DNA of 64,000 nt, taken from contig CACOXS010000001.1 of NCBI GenBank assembly GCA_902631255.1, positions 1 to 64,000 on the forward strand, given 5' to 3'. Positions 41,155 through 48,042 of the stretch are shown here, piece after piece. Under the pieces are notes generated by a model. The model searched no databases, was not told the origin of the DNA, and saw only the letters and a list, made by a program, of their open reading frames with translations. The number at the start of each line of letters is the position of its first letter. Position 1 is the stretch's first letter. This DNA comes from an uncultured Pelagibacteraceae bacterium (lineage in GTDB: Bacteria > Pseudomonadota > Alphaproteobacteria > Pelagibacterales > Pelagibacteraceae). The position numbers and the translations under genes are program-made.

Positions 41155-42024
41155 TTATTTTTTAATAGGTTTTATTTTTCCCCTAGGTCTTACTTTTTTT
41201 AATCCTTCTGCAACGATTATTTCCCCTTCATTTAATCCAGAAATTACCTCGATGTTTTTATTACTTCTTAGACCTGTTTTAACCTCAGTTTTATTTGCAA
41301 CATTTTCGCCATTTATTTTGTAAACATAGGATTTGTCGCCTTCAATCATCACGCTTGTATCAGGTACACTTAATGAGTTTCTGAGATTAAATTTTACGCT
41401 TACTTCTAAAAGAGATCCCGAGATAAGTTCAAGATCACTATTTTGCACTTTAATTCTGGATAATATACTTCTTGTATCGGCGTTAATCCTGCTTGACACA
41501 AAATCAACTTCACCTGAAAAAGTTTTATTTTTAAAACTGGATAATTTTACTTCAACTGGAAGACCTTTTTTAATAGATGCAGAGTAATTCTCTGGAATTT
41601 TGATGTCTGAGTAAATAGTTGAATTATCATCTAATGTTATGATGAATATATTGTTAGATACAAGAATATCTTCCGTGAGACCAGTATAACCAAGCACTCC
41701 ACTGAATGGAGCTATAATATTTCCACTTTTCAACTTGATTAATACGTCTCCTTTTTTAACAAAGTCTTTTAATTTTAAATCTTCATAAAGATCATCTTTT
41801 TTAATTTTGAAAGTTTCAGATTTTTTTGAAATTGCTGTACCAAATGTTTCTATCGTTTCAGCAAATTCCTTTTTAACCACTTCGGTGACAATTATTCCTG
41901 GAGGGGGTCTTTTACTAAATTTTTTTTTAAAATGATTTCCAATCATTGTTCTACCAACAATTACTGCTGCGATGATTAGAAAAAATATCAAAATGATTGA
42001 TATAGTTTTAGTTGATCTTTTCAT
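41155..42024 (-). CDS. RND efflux periplasmic adaptor (membrane fusion protein)
   Basis: The 289-residue HlyD/AcrA-type adaptor has an N-terminal membrane anchor (about 7-26), a split lipoyl/barrel-sandwich region with VKKGDVLIKLKSGNIIAPFSGVLGYTGL, a beta-barrel domain (FSGEVDFVSSRINADTRSILSRI) and a C-terminal membrane-proximal part ending in LNEGEIIVAEGLKKVRPRGKI. It is short because the alpha-helical hairpin between the lipoyl halves is nearly absent. It sits directly before the pump gene with no spacer, so the two form one export unit. Confidence 0.9.
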   Translation of the reverse strand: MKRSTKTISIILIFFLIIAAVIVGRTMIGNHFKKKFSKRPPPGIIVTEVVKKEFAETIETFGTAISKKSETFKIKKDDLYEDLKLKDFVKKGDVLIKLKSGNIIAPFSGVLGYTGLTEDILVSNNIFIITLDDNSTIYSDIKIPENYSASIKKGLPVEVKLSSFKNKTFSGEVDFVSSRINADTRSILSRIKVQNSDLELISGSLLEVSVKFNLRNSLSVPDTSVMIEGDKSYVYKINGENVANKTEVKTGLRSNKNIEVISGLNEGEIIVAEGLKKVRPRGKIKPIKK

Positions 42025-42030
42025 TTTTTT

Positions 42031-42846
42031 TTAAATTAAACCGTATTCAGCCCAAGAGCCATCATAAATACAGGGTCGATATTTATCATTTATTAAAGAA
42101 TATGCTAGTGCCAAAACACACGCGGTTACGCCGGATCCACATGAAAAGACAATGTTTTTATCATTTAAGATTTTTAAGGAAGATTGAAAAATTTTTTCAA
42201 GTTCTTGTTTATCTTTAAAAGTTCTATCCTCATTAAGACAAAAGCTAAATGGTATGCATACAGAATTTTTAATACTTCCACTTTTTAATCCCTCTCTAGG
42301 CTCAGGAATCTTTCCTTCAAATCTTTCTTTGCTTCTTGCATCAACAACCGTAAAAGTTTGATTTAATATATTTTGGTTAATTGAATCTTTGGTTTTAACT
42401 AATTCGAGTTTTTCAAAACTTTTGTAGTCTGACTTAATAACTTTAGATAAATTATTTGTTACTTTTCTTTTTTCTTTCAGCCATTTTTTTAAACCTCCAT
42501 TTAAAACATGAACTAGTTTAGGATCATGACCATAATAGATAAAATTAAACCAACATCGACAGGAACTTACAACATCAGAATTATCATAAATAATAATCAT
42601 ATCCTTATTTTCAATTCCCATTTTTGAGACTATTTTTTCCCAATTATTTTTATCCACTAACATATGTGGTAGATTTGTATTTTTGTCAGAATTATCATCT
42701 AGGTCAAAAAAAATAGACTCTGGGATGTGTTGAATTTTATACTCATCAAAACCCTTTCTTTTCGTTTGTGGCATGTGCCATGAGCAATCAATTATTTTTA
42801 CTTTGTCTTTATTTTTTTCGAGCCAATCAGTTTCTACTAATGACAT
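42031..42846 (-). CDS. sseA: 3-mercaptopyruvate sulfurtransferase (two-domain rhodanese)
   Basis: The 271-residue protein has two rhodanese domains. The active site loop of the second is CGSGVTA with Cys236, which is the mercaptopyruvate type rather than the CRKGVTA-like thiosulfate type. The N-terminal DWLEKNKDKVKIIDCSWHMP and ARSKERFEGKIPEPREGLKSGSIKNSVCIPF segments fit SseA. It moves sulfur from 3-mercaptopyruvate to thiols or cyanide. The start overlaps the msrA stop by one base, linking it with sulfur-oxidation repair. Confidence 0.9.
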   Translation of the reverse strand: MSLVETDWLEKNKDKVKIIDCSWHMPQTKRKGFDEYKIQHIPESIFFDLDDNSDKNTNLPHMLVDKNNWEKIVSKMGIENKDMIIIYDNSDVVSSCRCWFNFIYYGHDPKLVHVLNGGLKKWLKEKRKVTNNLSKVIKSDYKSFEKLELVKTKDSINQNILNQTFTVVDARSKERFEGKIPEPREGLKSGSIKNSVCIPFSFCLNEDRTFKDKQELEKIFQSSLKILNDKNIVFSCGSGVTACVLALAYSLINDKYRPCIYDGSWAEYGLI

Positions 42847-43289
42847 TATCTCTTTTCTAAATATTTTTGATGATATTCTTCAGCGATACAATAGTTTTTT
42901 AGAAGGGAAATTTTTGTTACAACCTTCCCTGATAACTTTTCATTGACCTGGTTTAGAATATCTTCTGCAGTTTTTTTTTGATTTTCATTCAAATAAAAGA
43001 TTTCACTTCTATATTGTGTACCAAAATCTGGCCCTTGAGAATTTAGGGTAGTTGGGTCATGAATTTCAAAAAAAATTTTTAAAATTTCTTCATAAGTAAT
43101 TACCTTCTCATCAAAATCAATTTTAACAACTTCAGCATGATTTGTATTTCCTGTGCAAACTTCTTTATAGGTTGTTTGCGAACTATTACCACCACAATAG
43201 CCAACTTCAGTTTTGATAACACCATTAATTTTGCTGAATTTGATTTCAGGGCCCCAAAAACATCCGAGTGCTAAAACTGCTATTTCCAT
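42846..43289 (-). CDS. msrA: Peptide methionine sulfoxide reductase A
   Basis: The 147-residue enzyme repairs methionine-S-sulfoxide. The catalytic Cys10 is in LGCFWGPE, and TEVGYCGGNSSQTTYKEVCTGNTNHAEVVKIDFD with HDPTTLNSQGPDFGTQYRSEIFY is diagnostic. It is compact, starting 9 residues before the catalytic Cys. A resolving cysteine may be C134 near the C-terminus (NYCIAEEYHQKYL). It forms a two-gene unit with the sulfurtransferase. Confidence 0.95.
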   Translation of the reverse strand: MEIAVLALGCFWGPEIKFSKINGVIKTEVGYCGGNSSQTTYKEVCTGNTNHAEVVKIDFDEKVITYEEILKIFFEIHDPTTLNSQGPDFGTQYRSEIFYLNENQKKTAEDILNQVNEKLSGKVVTKISLLKNYCIAEEYHQKYLEKR

Positions 43290-43324
43290 TGATTATGATT
43301 TAAATTAATTTACAAATTATTCGT

Positions 43325-44209
43325 ATGCTAAGTAAAAATCAATTGGGATTTTTGTACATGTTTATGTCTGTTTGTGCATTCTCACTAATGGATATAATTG
43401 TCAAGTGGTCGGTCAATTATCCAATTGGGCAGGTTTTATTTTTTAGAGGGTTCTTTGGAATATTATTTTATTTTTTTATTATACCGAGAGATAGACTTCA
43501 CAATTTTTATCAAACTAAAAGACCAGGCTTGCATGCTTTGAGGTGCTTATCGGGTTTAGTTGCTTTAGTAGCAATTTTTATTGCTTTAAGAAAATTACCC
43601 CTAGCAACTGTGGTAAGTATTTCTTTTGCTGCTCCAATTTTTACAACTATATTTTCAATTTTTTTATTAAGTGAGAAAGTTGGAATTTATAGATGGTTAG
43701 CTGTGATAGTTGGTTTTATAGGAATATTAGTAATCACTGAACCTGGGATAAGTGAACTTAACATCTATTATATTTTTCCCATAATATTTTGTCTTGGTCT
43801 TTCTTATGTAGCAATATCAATAAGACAGTTATCGACCACAGAACCAGTTTGGTTAATTTCATTCTATTTTTCCTTATCAATAACTTTATTGAGTTTTTTA
43901 ACTATTCCACATGGATGGGTTATGCCTAATTTACAGGATTTTATTCTATTATCTTTTGTTGGCATTTTTGGAGGTGTTGCAAATTTATGGTTAGGTCAGT
44001 CATATAAGTATTCCGAGGTTTCTTTGGTAACTCCTTTAAAATATTTAGCTCTTTTGTTTGCAATTATTTTTGGATATTTCATTTGGGGTGAGGTTCCAAC
44101 AATCAAAACTCTTCTTGGAGCCTCTTTGGTAATTATTTCAACATTAATTATTTTTAGAAGAGAAATTTATAATAAAAAAATAATCACTTCTAAAACAATC
44201 AATGACTAA
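43325..44209 (+). CDS. DMT superfamily (EamA) transporter
   Basis: The 294-residue protein has ten hydrophobic helices arranged as two EamA repeats. Family features are FMSVCAFSLMDIIVKWSV, RGFFGILFYF, LPLATVVSISFAAPIFTTIFSIFLLSEKVG with the RWLAVIVGFIGILVI helix, and the second-repeat counterpart VSLVTPLKYLALLFAIIFGYFIWGEVPTI. The substrate is unknown; relatives export amino acids or metabolites. It overlaps the next gene by 8 bp and is divergent from msrA over 35 bp. Confidence 0.88.
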   Translation: MLSKNQLGFLYMFMSVCAFSLMDIIVKWSVNYPIGQVLFFRGFFGILFYFFIIPRDRLHNFYQTKRPGLHALRCLSGLVALVAIFIALRKLPLATVVSISFAAPIFTTIFSIFLLSEKVGIYRWLAVIVGFIGILVITEPGISELNIYYIFPIIFCLGLSYVAISIRQLSTTEPVWLISFYFSLSITLLSFLTIPHGWVMPNLQDFILLSFVGIFGGVANLWLGQSYKYSEVSLVTPLKYLALLFAIIFGYFIWGEVPTIKTLLGASLVIISTLIIFRREIYNKKIITSKTIND

Positions 44210-44837
44210 AACTCCAAAATACTGGAATAAAGCTAAAAGATATTTATCTAAAAGGGATAAAATAATGTCAAGATTAATTAAAAATTATCGAAGTCCCAAT
44301 GAAACGATTCTTACCTCAAGAAAGGATATTTTTTTTTCATTATGTAAAAGTATTATTGGTCAGCAGATAAGTGTTGCTGCAGCAAATTCAGTTTTTTCAA
44401 AATTTAAGAAAAAATGTAAAAATAAAATAAATCCTAAAACCGTATCTAAATTGACCTTTACACAACTTAGAAATTGTGGATTAAGTAGGCAAAAAGTCTT
44501 TGGAATTAAAAGTTTAACAAAACAAATTCTTAATAAATCCTTTAATCCCAAATTAATAAAGAATATGAGTGATGAGGAAGCTATAGTTTATTTATCTAAT
44601 TTAAGACAAATAGGTAGATGGTCGGCTGAAATGATTTTACTTTTTACTTATAATAGATCTGACATTTGGCCTATACAAGATATTGGGCTTTTAAGAGCGA
44701 TTTCTAAAAATTATAATAAAAGATATTTTCCACCAGAAAAATTTATATCTCTACTTAAAAAGAGATTTTCACCTTACTGCTCAGTAGCTACATGGTATTT
44801 GTGGAGAAGTATAGATCCTGAACCTATTCAGTACTAA
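44202..44837 (+). CDS. DNA-3-methyladenine glycosylase II (HhH-GPD family)
   Basis: The 211-residue protein is a helix-hairpin-helix DNA glycosylase of the AlkA type. LCKSIIGQQISVAAANSVFSKF is the conserved first helix, LRQIGRWSAEMILLF the HhH hairpin, and WPIQDIGLLRA carries the catalytic Asp. No iron-sulfur cluster cysteines follow, so it is not a Nth/MutY type. It removes alkylated bases from DNA. The 5' end overlaps the transporter by 8 bp and the 3' end overlaps the convergent DUF1330 gene by 14 bp. Confidence 0.87.
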   Translation: MTKTPKYWNKAKRYLSKRDKIMSRLIKNYRSPNETILTSRKDIFFSLCKSIIGQQISVAAANSVFSKFKKKCKNKINPKTVSKLTFTQLRNCGLSRQKVFGIKSLTKQILNKSFNPKLIKNMSDEEAIVYLSNLRQIGRWSAEMILLFTYNRSDIWPIQDIGLLRAISKNYNKRYFPPEKFISLLKKRFSPYCSVATWYLWRSIDPEPIQY

Positions 44838-45120
44838 ATCCCTCAACGATTTGCATGTGTCTTATCGTGGTCTTTTTGGCTAAATCCCAACCAGCCTGAT
44901 ATTCTTTTGATTGATGACATTTAAAAGCTTGCTCGTAATTTGGAAATTCCCAAACGACAGTTCTTAAAAAATCATCACCATCGAAAGTTATATGTTTGCC
45001 ACCTCTAACTAAAGGTAAACCACCATAACTTTTAATAATTGGGGTTACTGTCTCTGCATACTTTTTTAAATTTTCTTGGTCATCCACTTTAGTATACAAA
45101 CTTATCCAATAAGCCTTCAT
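44824..45120 (-). CDS. DUF1330 family protein
   Basis: The 98-residue protein fits DUF1330, a small dimeric alpha/beta-barrel (ferredoxin-like) family of unknown function. Family features are the KAYWISLYTKVDDQENLKKYAETVTPIIKSYGGLPLVRGG stretch and FPNYEQAFKCHQSKEYQAGWDLA. It has a strong GGAG ribosome-binding site 5 bp before the ATG, unlike most genes here. It is a single gene. Confidence 0.85.
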   Translation of the reverse strand: MKAYWISLYTKVDDQENLKKYAETVTPIIKSYGGLPLVRGGKHITFDGDDFLRTVVWEFPNYEQAFKCHQSKEYQAGWDLAKKTTIRHMQIVEGFSTE

Positions 45121-45148
45121 GATTTCTCCTTTTTAATTATTTTTAATT

Positions 45149-45691
45149 ATGATAATAAATTTCATGGCTGAGAAATTAGTTATCAGTTTTGATGAATATA
45201 CTCAAATTGTTGAAAAGTTAGCAATACAAATTCATGAAAAATATAAACCAACTGTATTAGTTGGTATTATGAGAGGGGCAGCTCCTATTATTGATATTTT
45301 ATCAAGAATTTTGAAATTACCAATCGCATATATTGTTATTCAAAGTTATTCAGGTAAAGGTTTAGAGGATCAACAGGGCCAATTGATGTTTGCAAGAGAA
45401 ATAAGTTCTTTGGCAAATAACAAGGATTTTAATAAGGTTCTTCTAATAGATGATCTTTCAGATACTGGTTTAACGCTTAATAAAAGCATTGAGTGGTTGA
45501 AAAATTATGGCCCAACTAAAGATTATATAAAAGAGGTAAAAACTGCCTGTTTATGGAAAAAGAAATCATCAACTTTCGAGCCTGATTTTTGTCCTATCAG
45601 ATTAGATTCAGATCCATGGATTGTTCAACCTACAGAACATTATGAGGAATTGTCTATTGATGAGATTTTGAGAAAAAATAAACAGGGCTAG
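45149..45691 (+). CDS. Purine phosphoribosyltransferase (xanthine/hypoxanthine type)
   Basis: The 180-residue protein is a type I phosphoribosyltransferase. The PRPP-binding loop is VLLIDDLSDTGLTL, with VGIMRGAAPIIDILSRIL as the first pyrophosphate loop and the hood-like segment KSSTFEPDFCPIRLDSDPWIVQPTEH, typical of XPRT/Gpt-like enzymes. An internal ATG at 45164 gives MAEKL and could be the true start. The convergent purine permease gene and the shared terminator support purine salvage. The exact base is not decided by sequence. Confidence 0.82.
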   Translation: MIINFMAEKLVISFDEYTQIVEKLAIQIHEKYKPTVLVGIMRGAAPIIDILSRILKLPIAYIVIQSYSGKGLEDQQGQLMFAREISSLANNKDFNKVLLIDDLSDTGLTLNKSIEWLKNYGPTKDYIKEVKTACLWKKKSSTFEPDFCPIRLDSDPWIVQPTEHYEELSIDEILRKNKQG

Positions 45692-45709
45692 TATAAACTA
45701 GCCCTGTTT
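45680..45709. terminator. Bidirectional intrinsic terminator between phosphoribosyltransferase and purine permease
   Basis: AAACAGGGCTAG (45680-45691), a 6-nt loop TATAAA and CTAGCCCTGTTT (45698-45709) form a perfect 12-bp stem with A/T-rich flanks on both sides. It serves both convergent genes. The TAG stop of the phosphoribosyltransferase (45689-45691) is inside the left arm. Confidence 0.88.
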
Positions 45710-45718
45710 AATTAATAT

Positions 45719-47029
45719 TTAAGCAACTGCAAAACTAACAACACTTAAAATTGCTATTACCCAAATAGCTGGTGAAGTAGTTGCAAATTTTCCAGTAAAT
45801 ATCTTGATCAATGCATATGATACGAAAGCTAGAGCAATACCATTGCTGATACTATAAGTTAAAGGCATAGCGATCATCGCAAGAATTGCTGGAGCAGATT
45901 CCGAAACATCATTCCACTCTATGTCAGTAATATTTCTTATAAATAGAACTGAAACAAAAAGTAAAGCAGCACCATCAATTTGTTTTGGCAAACTAGTTGC
46001 TAAGGGTGCAAAAAATATACATGCTAAAAATAATATACCAATTACCAAAGAGGTCATGCCAGTCTTTCCACCAGCTTTTACTCCGGCCCCAGACTCAACG
46101 TAACTAGTTACAGTTGTAGTTCCCATTACAGCTCCAGCAACAGTACTAACGCTGTCTGATAACATTGCTTTATTGATGTCTTTAACTTTTCCATCTTTGC
46201 CTACTTTTCCAGCTACATTAGCAACTGAAGTTAAAGTTCCTGCAGTATCAAAAAAGTCTACAAACAATAGAGTAAATATGACCGTAGACATTCCAGCTGT
46301 CATAGCTGCAGATAAATCAAATTCAAAAAGGTAAGTCATTGAAGGTGGAGCACTTGCAATGCCATTAAATTTTGCAAGACCCGTAGCCCAAGCAATTATA
46401 CTAAATACTAAAATACCAATAATGATATTACCTTTGACGTTCATCTTATCTAAAACAATTATTGCAATAAAAGTTGCACATCCTAATAAAACAAGTGGAT
46501 CACTTAAATTTCCAAGCTGTACTAATGTTACAGGATTATCAACAACTACTTCCATTATCTGAAGACCAATAATTGCTAAGAACAAACCAATTCCTGCACC
46601 AATTCCTAACTTCAAACTCTTAGGGATAGAGTTGATAAGCCATGCTCTTATTGGTGTTAATGATATAATTAAAAATAATACACCAGCAACTAGTACAGCA
46701 CCCAAAGCTTGTTGCGGTGTATATCCCATACCTGCACAAACTCCAAAGGCTACAAAAGCATTAATCCCCATTCCTGGCGCAAGACCAATCGGCCAAGTTT
46801 TTCCATGAAATGCCATTATGAAACAAGCCAAAGCAGTTGCTAGAATAGTTGCAGTGTAAACTGCGCCGAAATCAAAGAAACCTTTTTCGGGTCCAGCAAA
46901 TTCACCTGATAAAATAAACGGATTTAAAAACATAATATAAGCCATGGTTAAAAAAGTAGTAGTACCGGCTATTACTTCTGTTTTAAAATCTGTTTTGTGT
47001 TTTTTGTACTCAAAATATTTGTCTAACAT
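45719..47029 (-). CDS. NCS2 family purine permease (AzgA/PbuG-like)
   Basis: The 436-residue membrane protein fits the AzgA/GhxP/PbuG branch of nucleobase cation symporters for adenine, guanine and hypoxanthine. Signatures are the N-terminal KTEVIAGTTTFLTMAYIMFLNP, GLAPGMGINAFVAF, FTLLFVDFFDTAGTLTSVAN, and GTTTVTSYVESGAGVKAGGKTGMTSL. The start has a strong AGGAGG Shine-Dalgarno sequence 5 bp upstream. No purine riboswitch was recognised in the 118-bp gap before it. It faces the purine phosphoribosyltransferase, suggesting uptake and salvage of purine bases. Confidence 0.92.
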   Translation of the reverse strand: MLDKYFEYKKHKTDFKTEVIAGTTTFLTMAYIMFLNPFILSGEFAGPEKGFFDFGAVYTATILATALACFIMAFHGKTWPIGLAPGMGINAFVAFGVCAGMGYTPQQALGAVLVAGVLFLIISLTPIRAWLINSIPKSLKLGIGAGIGLFLAIIGLQIMEVVVDNPVTLVQLGNLSDPLVLLGCATFIAIIVLDKMNVKGNIIIGILVFSIIAWATGLAKFNGIASAPPSMTYLFEFDLSAAMTAGMSTVIFTLLFVDFFDTAGTLTSVANVAGKVGKDGKVKDINKAMLSDSVSTVAGAVMGTTTVTSYVESGAGVKAGGKTGMTSLVIGILFLACIFFAPLATSLPKQIDGAALLFVSVLFIRNITDIEWNDVSESAPAILAMIAMPLTYSISNGIALAFVSYALIKIFTGKFATTSPAIWVIAILSVVSFAVA

Positions 47030-47063
47030 TATTCCTCCTATCCTGACTAAATAGATGATTCTT

Positions 47064-47091
47064 TTGACAAATGCTTAGCCAAATCTAATTT
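47064..47091 (+). promoter_or_regulatory. Putative sigma70 promoter of the small lipoprotein gene
   Basis: A perfect TTGACA (47064-47069), a 16-bp spacer and TAATTT (47086-47091) lie 57 bp upstream of the lipoprotein ATG, inside the gap divergent from the purine permease. The -10 box is a moderate match. Confidence 0.5.
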
Positions 47092-47147
47092 TATCAACAT
47101 AATTCAACTAAGAAGTTTATATTTTGGTCATATTTAGAAGCTAGAAT

Positions 47148-47459
47148 ATGAAAATGAGAAATTTTAAATTAATCGTGTTGTTACTTAGTTTCTTCTTAAT
47201 GGTCACCGCATGCAAGACCGTACAAGAAAAAACTGACAAAATTGTTGAGCAAGAAAATAAAAGATTGAGTAAATACATAGGTCAATTATCCAGTGAACTT
47301 AAAATTGATCTAGGAAATCCTGATGAGGATTTTAAGAACGAAAAAGGAAATCAAGTTATTGTATATAAAACAAAAAAATATGGTATTTCTTGTGAAAGGA
47401 AATTTGAGGTAGACACTAACTCAGTGGTGATTGGATTTTCATCAAAAGGATGTTTTTAG
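47148..47459 (+). CDS. Small lipoprotein of unknown function
   Basis: The 103-residue protein has a signal peptide with a lipobox MVTAC (lipidated Cys at about residue 22). A short Lys/Glu-rich helical linker follows, then a compact region with VIVYKTKKYGISCERKFEVDTNSVVIGFSSKGCF. Two further Cys near the C-terminus may form a disulfide in the periplasm. This resembles small SmpA/YidR-like lipoproteins that share a DxxVxYxT-type strand, but I cannot name a family. It is a single gene with its own promoter, ending 42 bp from the hsp20 stop. Confidence 0.75.
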   Translation: MKMRNFKLIVLLLSFFLMVTACKTVQEKTDKIVEQENKRLSKYIGQLSSELKIDLGNPDEDFKNEKGNQVIVYKTKKYGISCERKFEVDTNSVVIGFSSKGCF

Positions 47460-47463
47460 TTTA

Positions 47464-47488
47464 CTTGCGGAGCTAGTTACCCCGCAAG
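47464..47488. terminator. Possible bidirectional hairpin terminator
   Basis: CTTGCGG (47464-47470) and CCGCAAG (47482-47488) form a 7-bp GC-rich stem with an 11-nt loop between the convergent lipoprotein and hsp20 genes. The downstream T tract is weak on both strands, so termination strength is uncertain. Confidence 0.45.
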
Positions 47489-47500
47489 CAAGGCTTTAAC

Positions 47501-47947
47501 TTATCTAATTTCGATTAGTTTTTTCTTCTTGTGCTCTGGTACAATTCTCTCGCAAGATATTGTTAGAAGTCCATCTTTGAGTTCAGCACCATTTACTTTA
47601 ACGTCATCAGCAATTGTAAATGATCTAGCAAATTGTCTTTGAGATATTCCCTTATGAATAATCTCTCCATCAGCATTTTTATCTTCAGATTTATCAACTT
47701 GTTTTGTTCTTACAGTTAATAAATTATCTTCGAACTCAACCTCAACATCTTTTTTGTTGAATCCTGCTAAAGCAACTTCAATAGCGTAGTTATCCTTACC
47801 AGTTTTTCTGATGTTGTATGGTGGGTAATTGGATTGCATTGTCATTGCACCATTTCCCAACATATTCTCAAATTGATCAAACATATCGTCGAACCCAATC
47901 GAGAATGGTCTTAATGAGTTAAATATAGATAGATCCTTACTTGTCAT
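47501..47947 (-). CDS. ibpA: Small heat-shock protein Hsp20 (IbpA-like)
   Basis: The 148-residue chaperone holds unfolding proteins during stress. N-terminal FNSLRPFSIGFDDMFDQFENML is typical of class A sHsps. The alpha-crystallin domain includes YAIEVALAGFNKKDVEVE, and KDGLLTISCERIVPE has the A/GxLxI signature. A C-terminal IEI motif is in KKLIEIR. A longer frame starts at 47968, but an AGGAGG Shine-Dalgarno sequence lies inside that extension, 5 bp before ATG 47947, which fixes the start. A sigma32-type promoter lies about 60 bp upstream. Confidence 0.93.
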   Translation of the reverse strand: MTSKDLSIFNSLRPFSIGFDDMFDQFENMLGNGAMTMQSNYPPYNIRKTGKDNYAIEVALAGFNKKDVEVEFEDNLLTVRTKQVDKSEDKNADGEIIHKGISQRQFARSFTIADDVKVNGAELKDGLLTISCERIVPEHKKKKLIEIR

Positions 47948-48006
47948 ATATCCTCCTTTGTTAAGCAAGTTTATTTATAAGCCCCATTAGGCGACCTACA
48001 AAACTT

Positions 48007-48034
48007 ATATGGGAACGATTTAAGTTTTTTCAAG
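48007..48034 (-). promoter_or_regulatory. Heat-shock (RpoH, sigma32-type) promoter of hsp20
   Basis: On the minus strand CTTGAAA (48034-48028), a 14-bp spacer and CCCATAT (48013-48007) match the sigma32 consensus CTTGAAA-N(11-16)-CCCATNT exactly. It is correctly placed about 60 bp before the hsp20 start. A leader of about 50 nt would lie between. Confidence 0.88.
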
Positions 48035-48042
48035 ATTGGAAA

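Noticed and set aside
47030-47147. Purine riboswitch before the purine permease
   Set aside because: The leader lacks the conserved three-way-junction and loop motifs; only a strong Shine-Dalgarno sequence is present.
47948-47968. Longer hsp20 N-terminus starting at 47968
   Set aside because: The extension contains the AGGAGG ribosome-binding site itself, so the downstream ATG at 47947 is the start.
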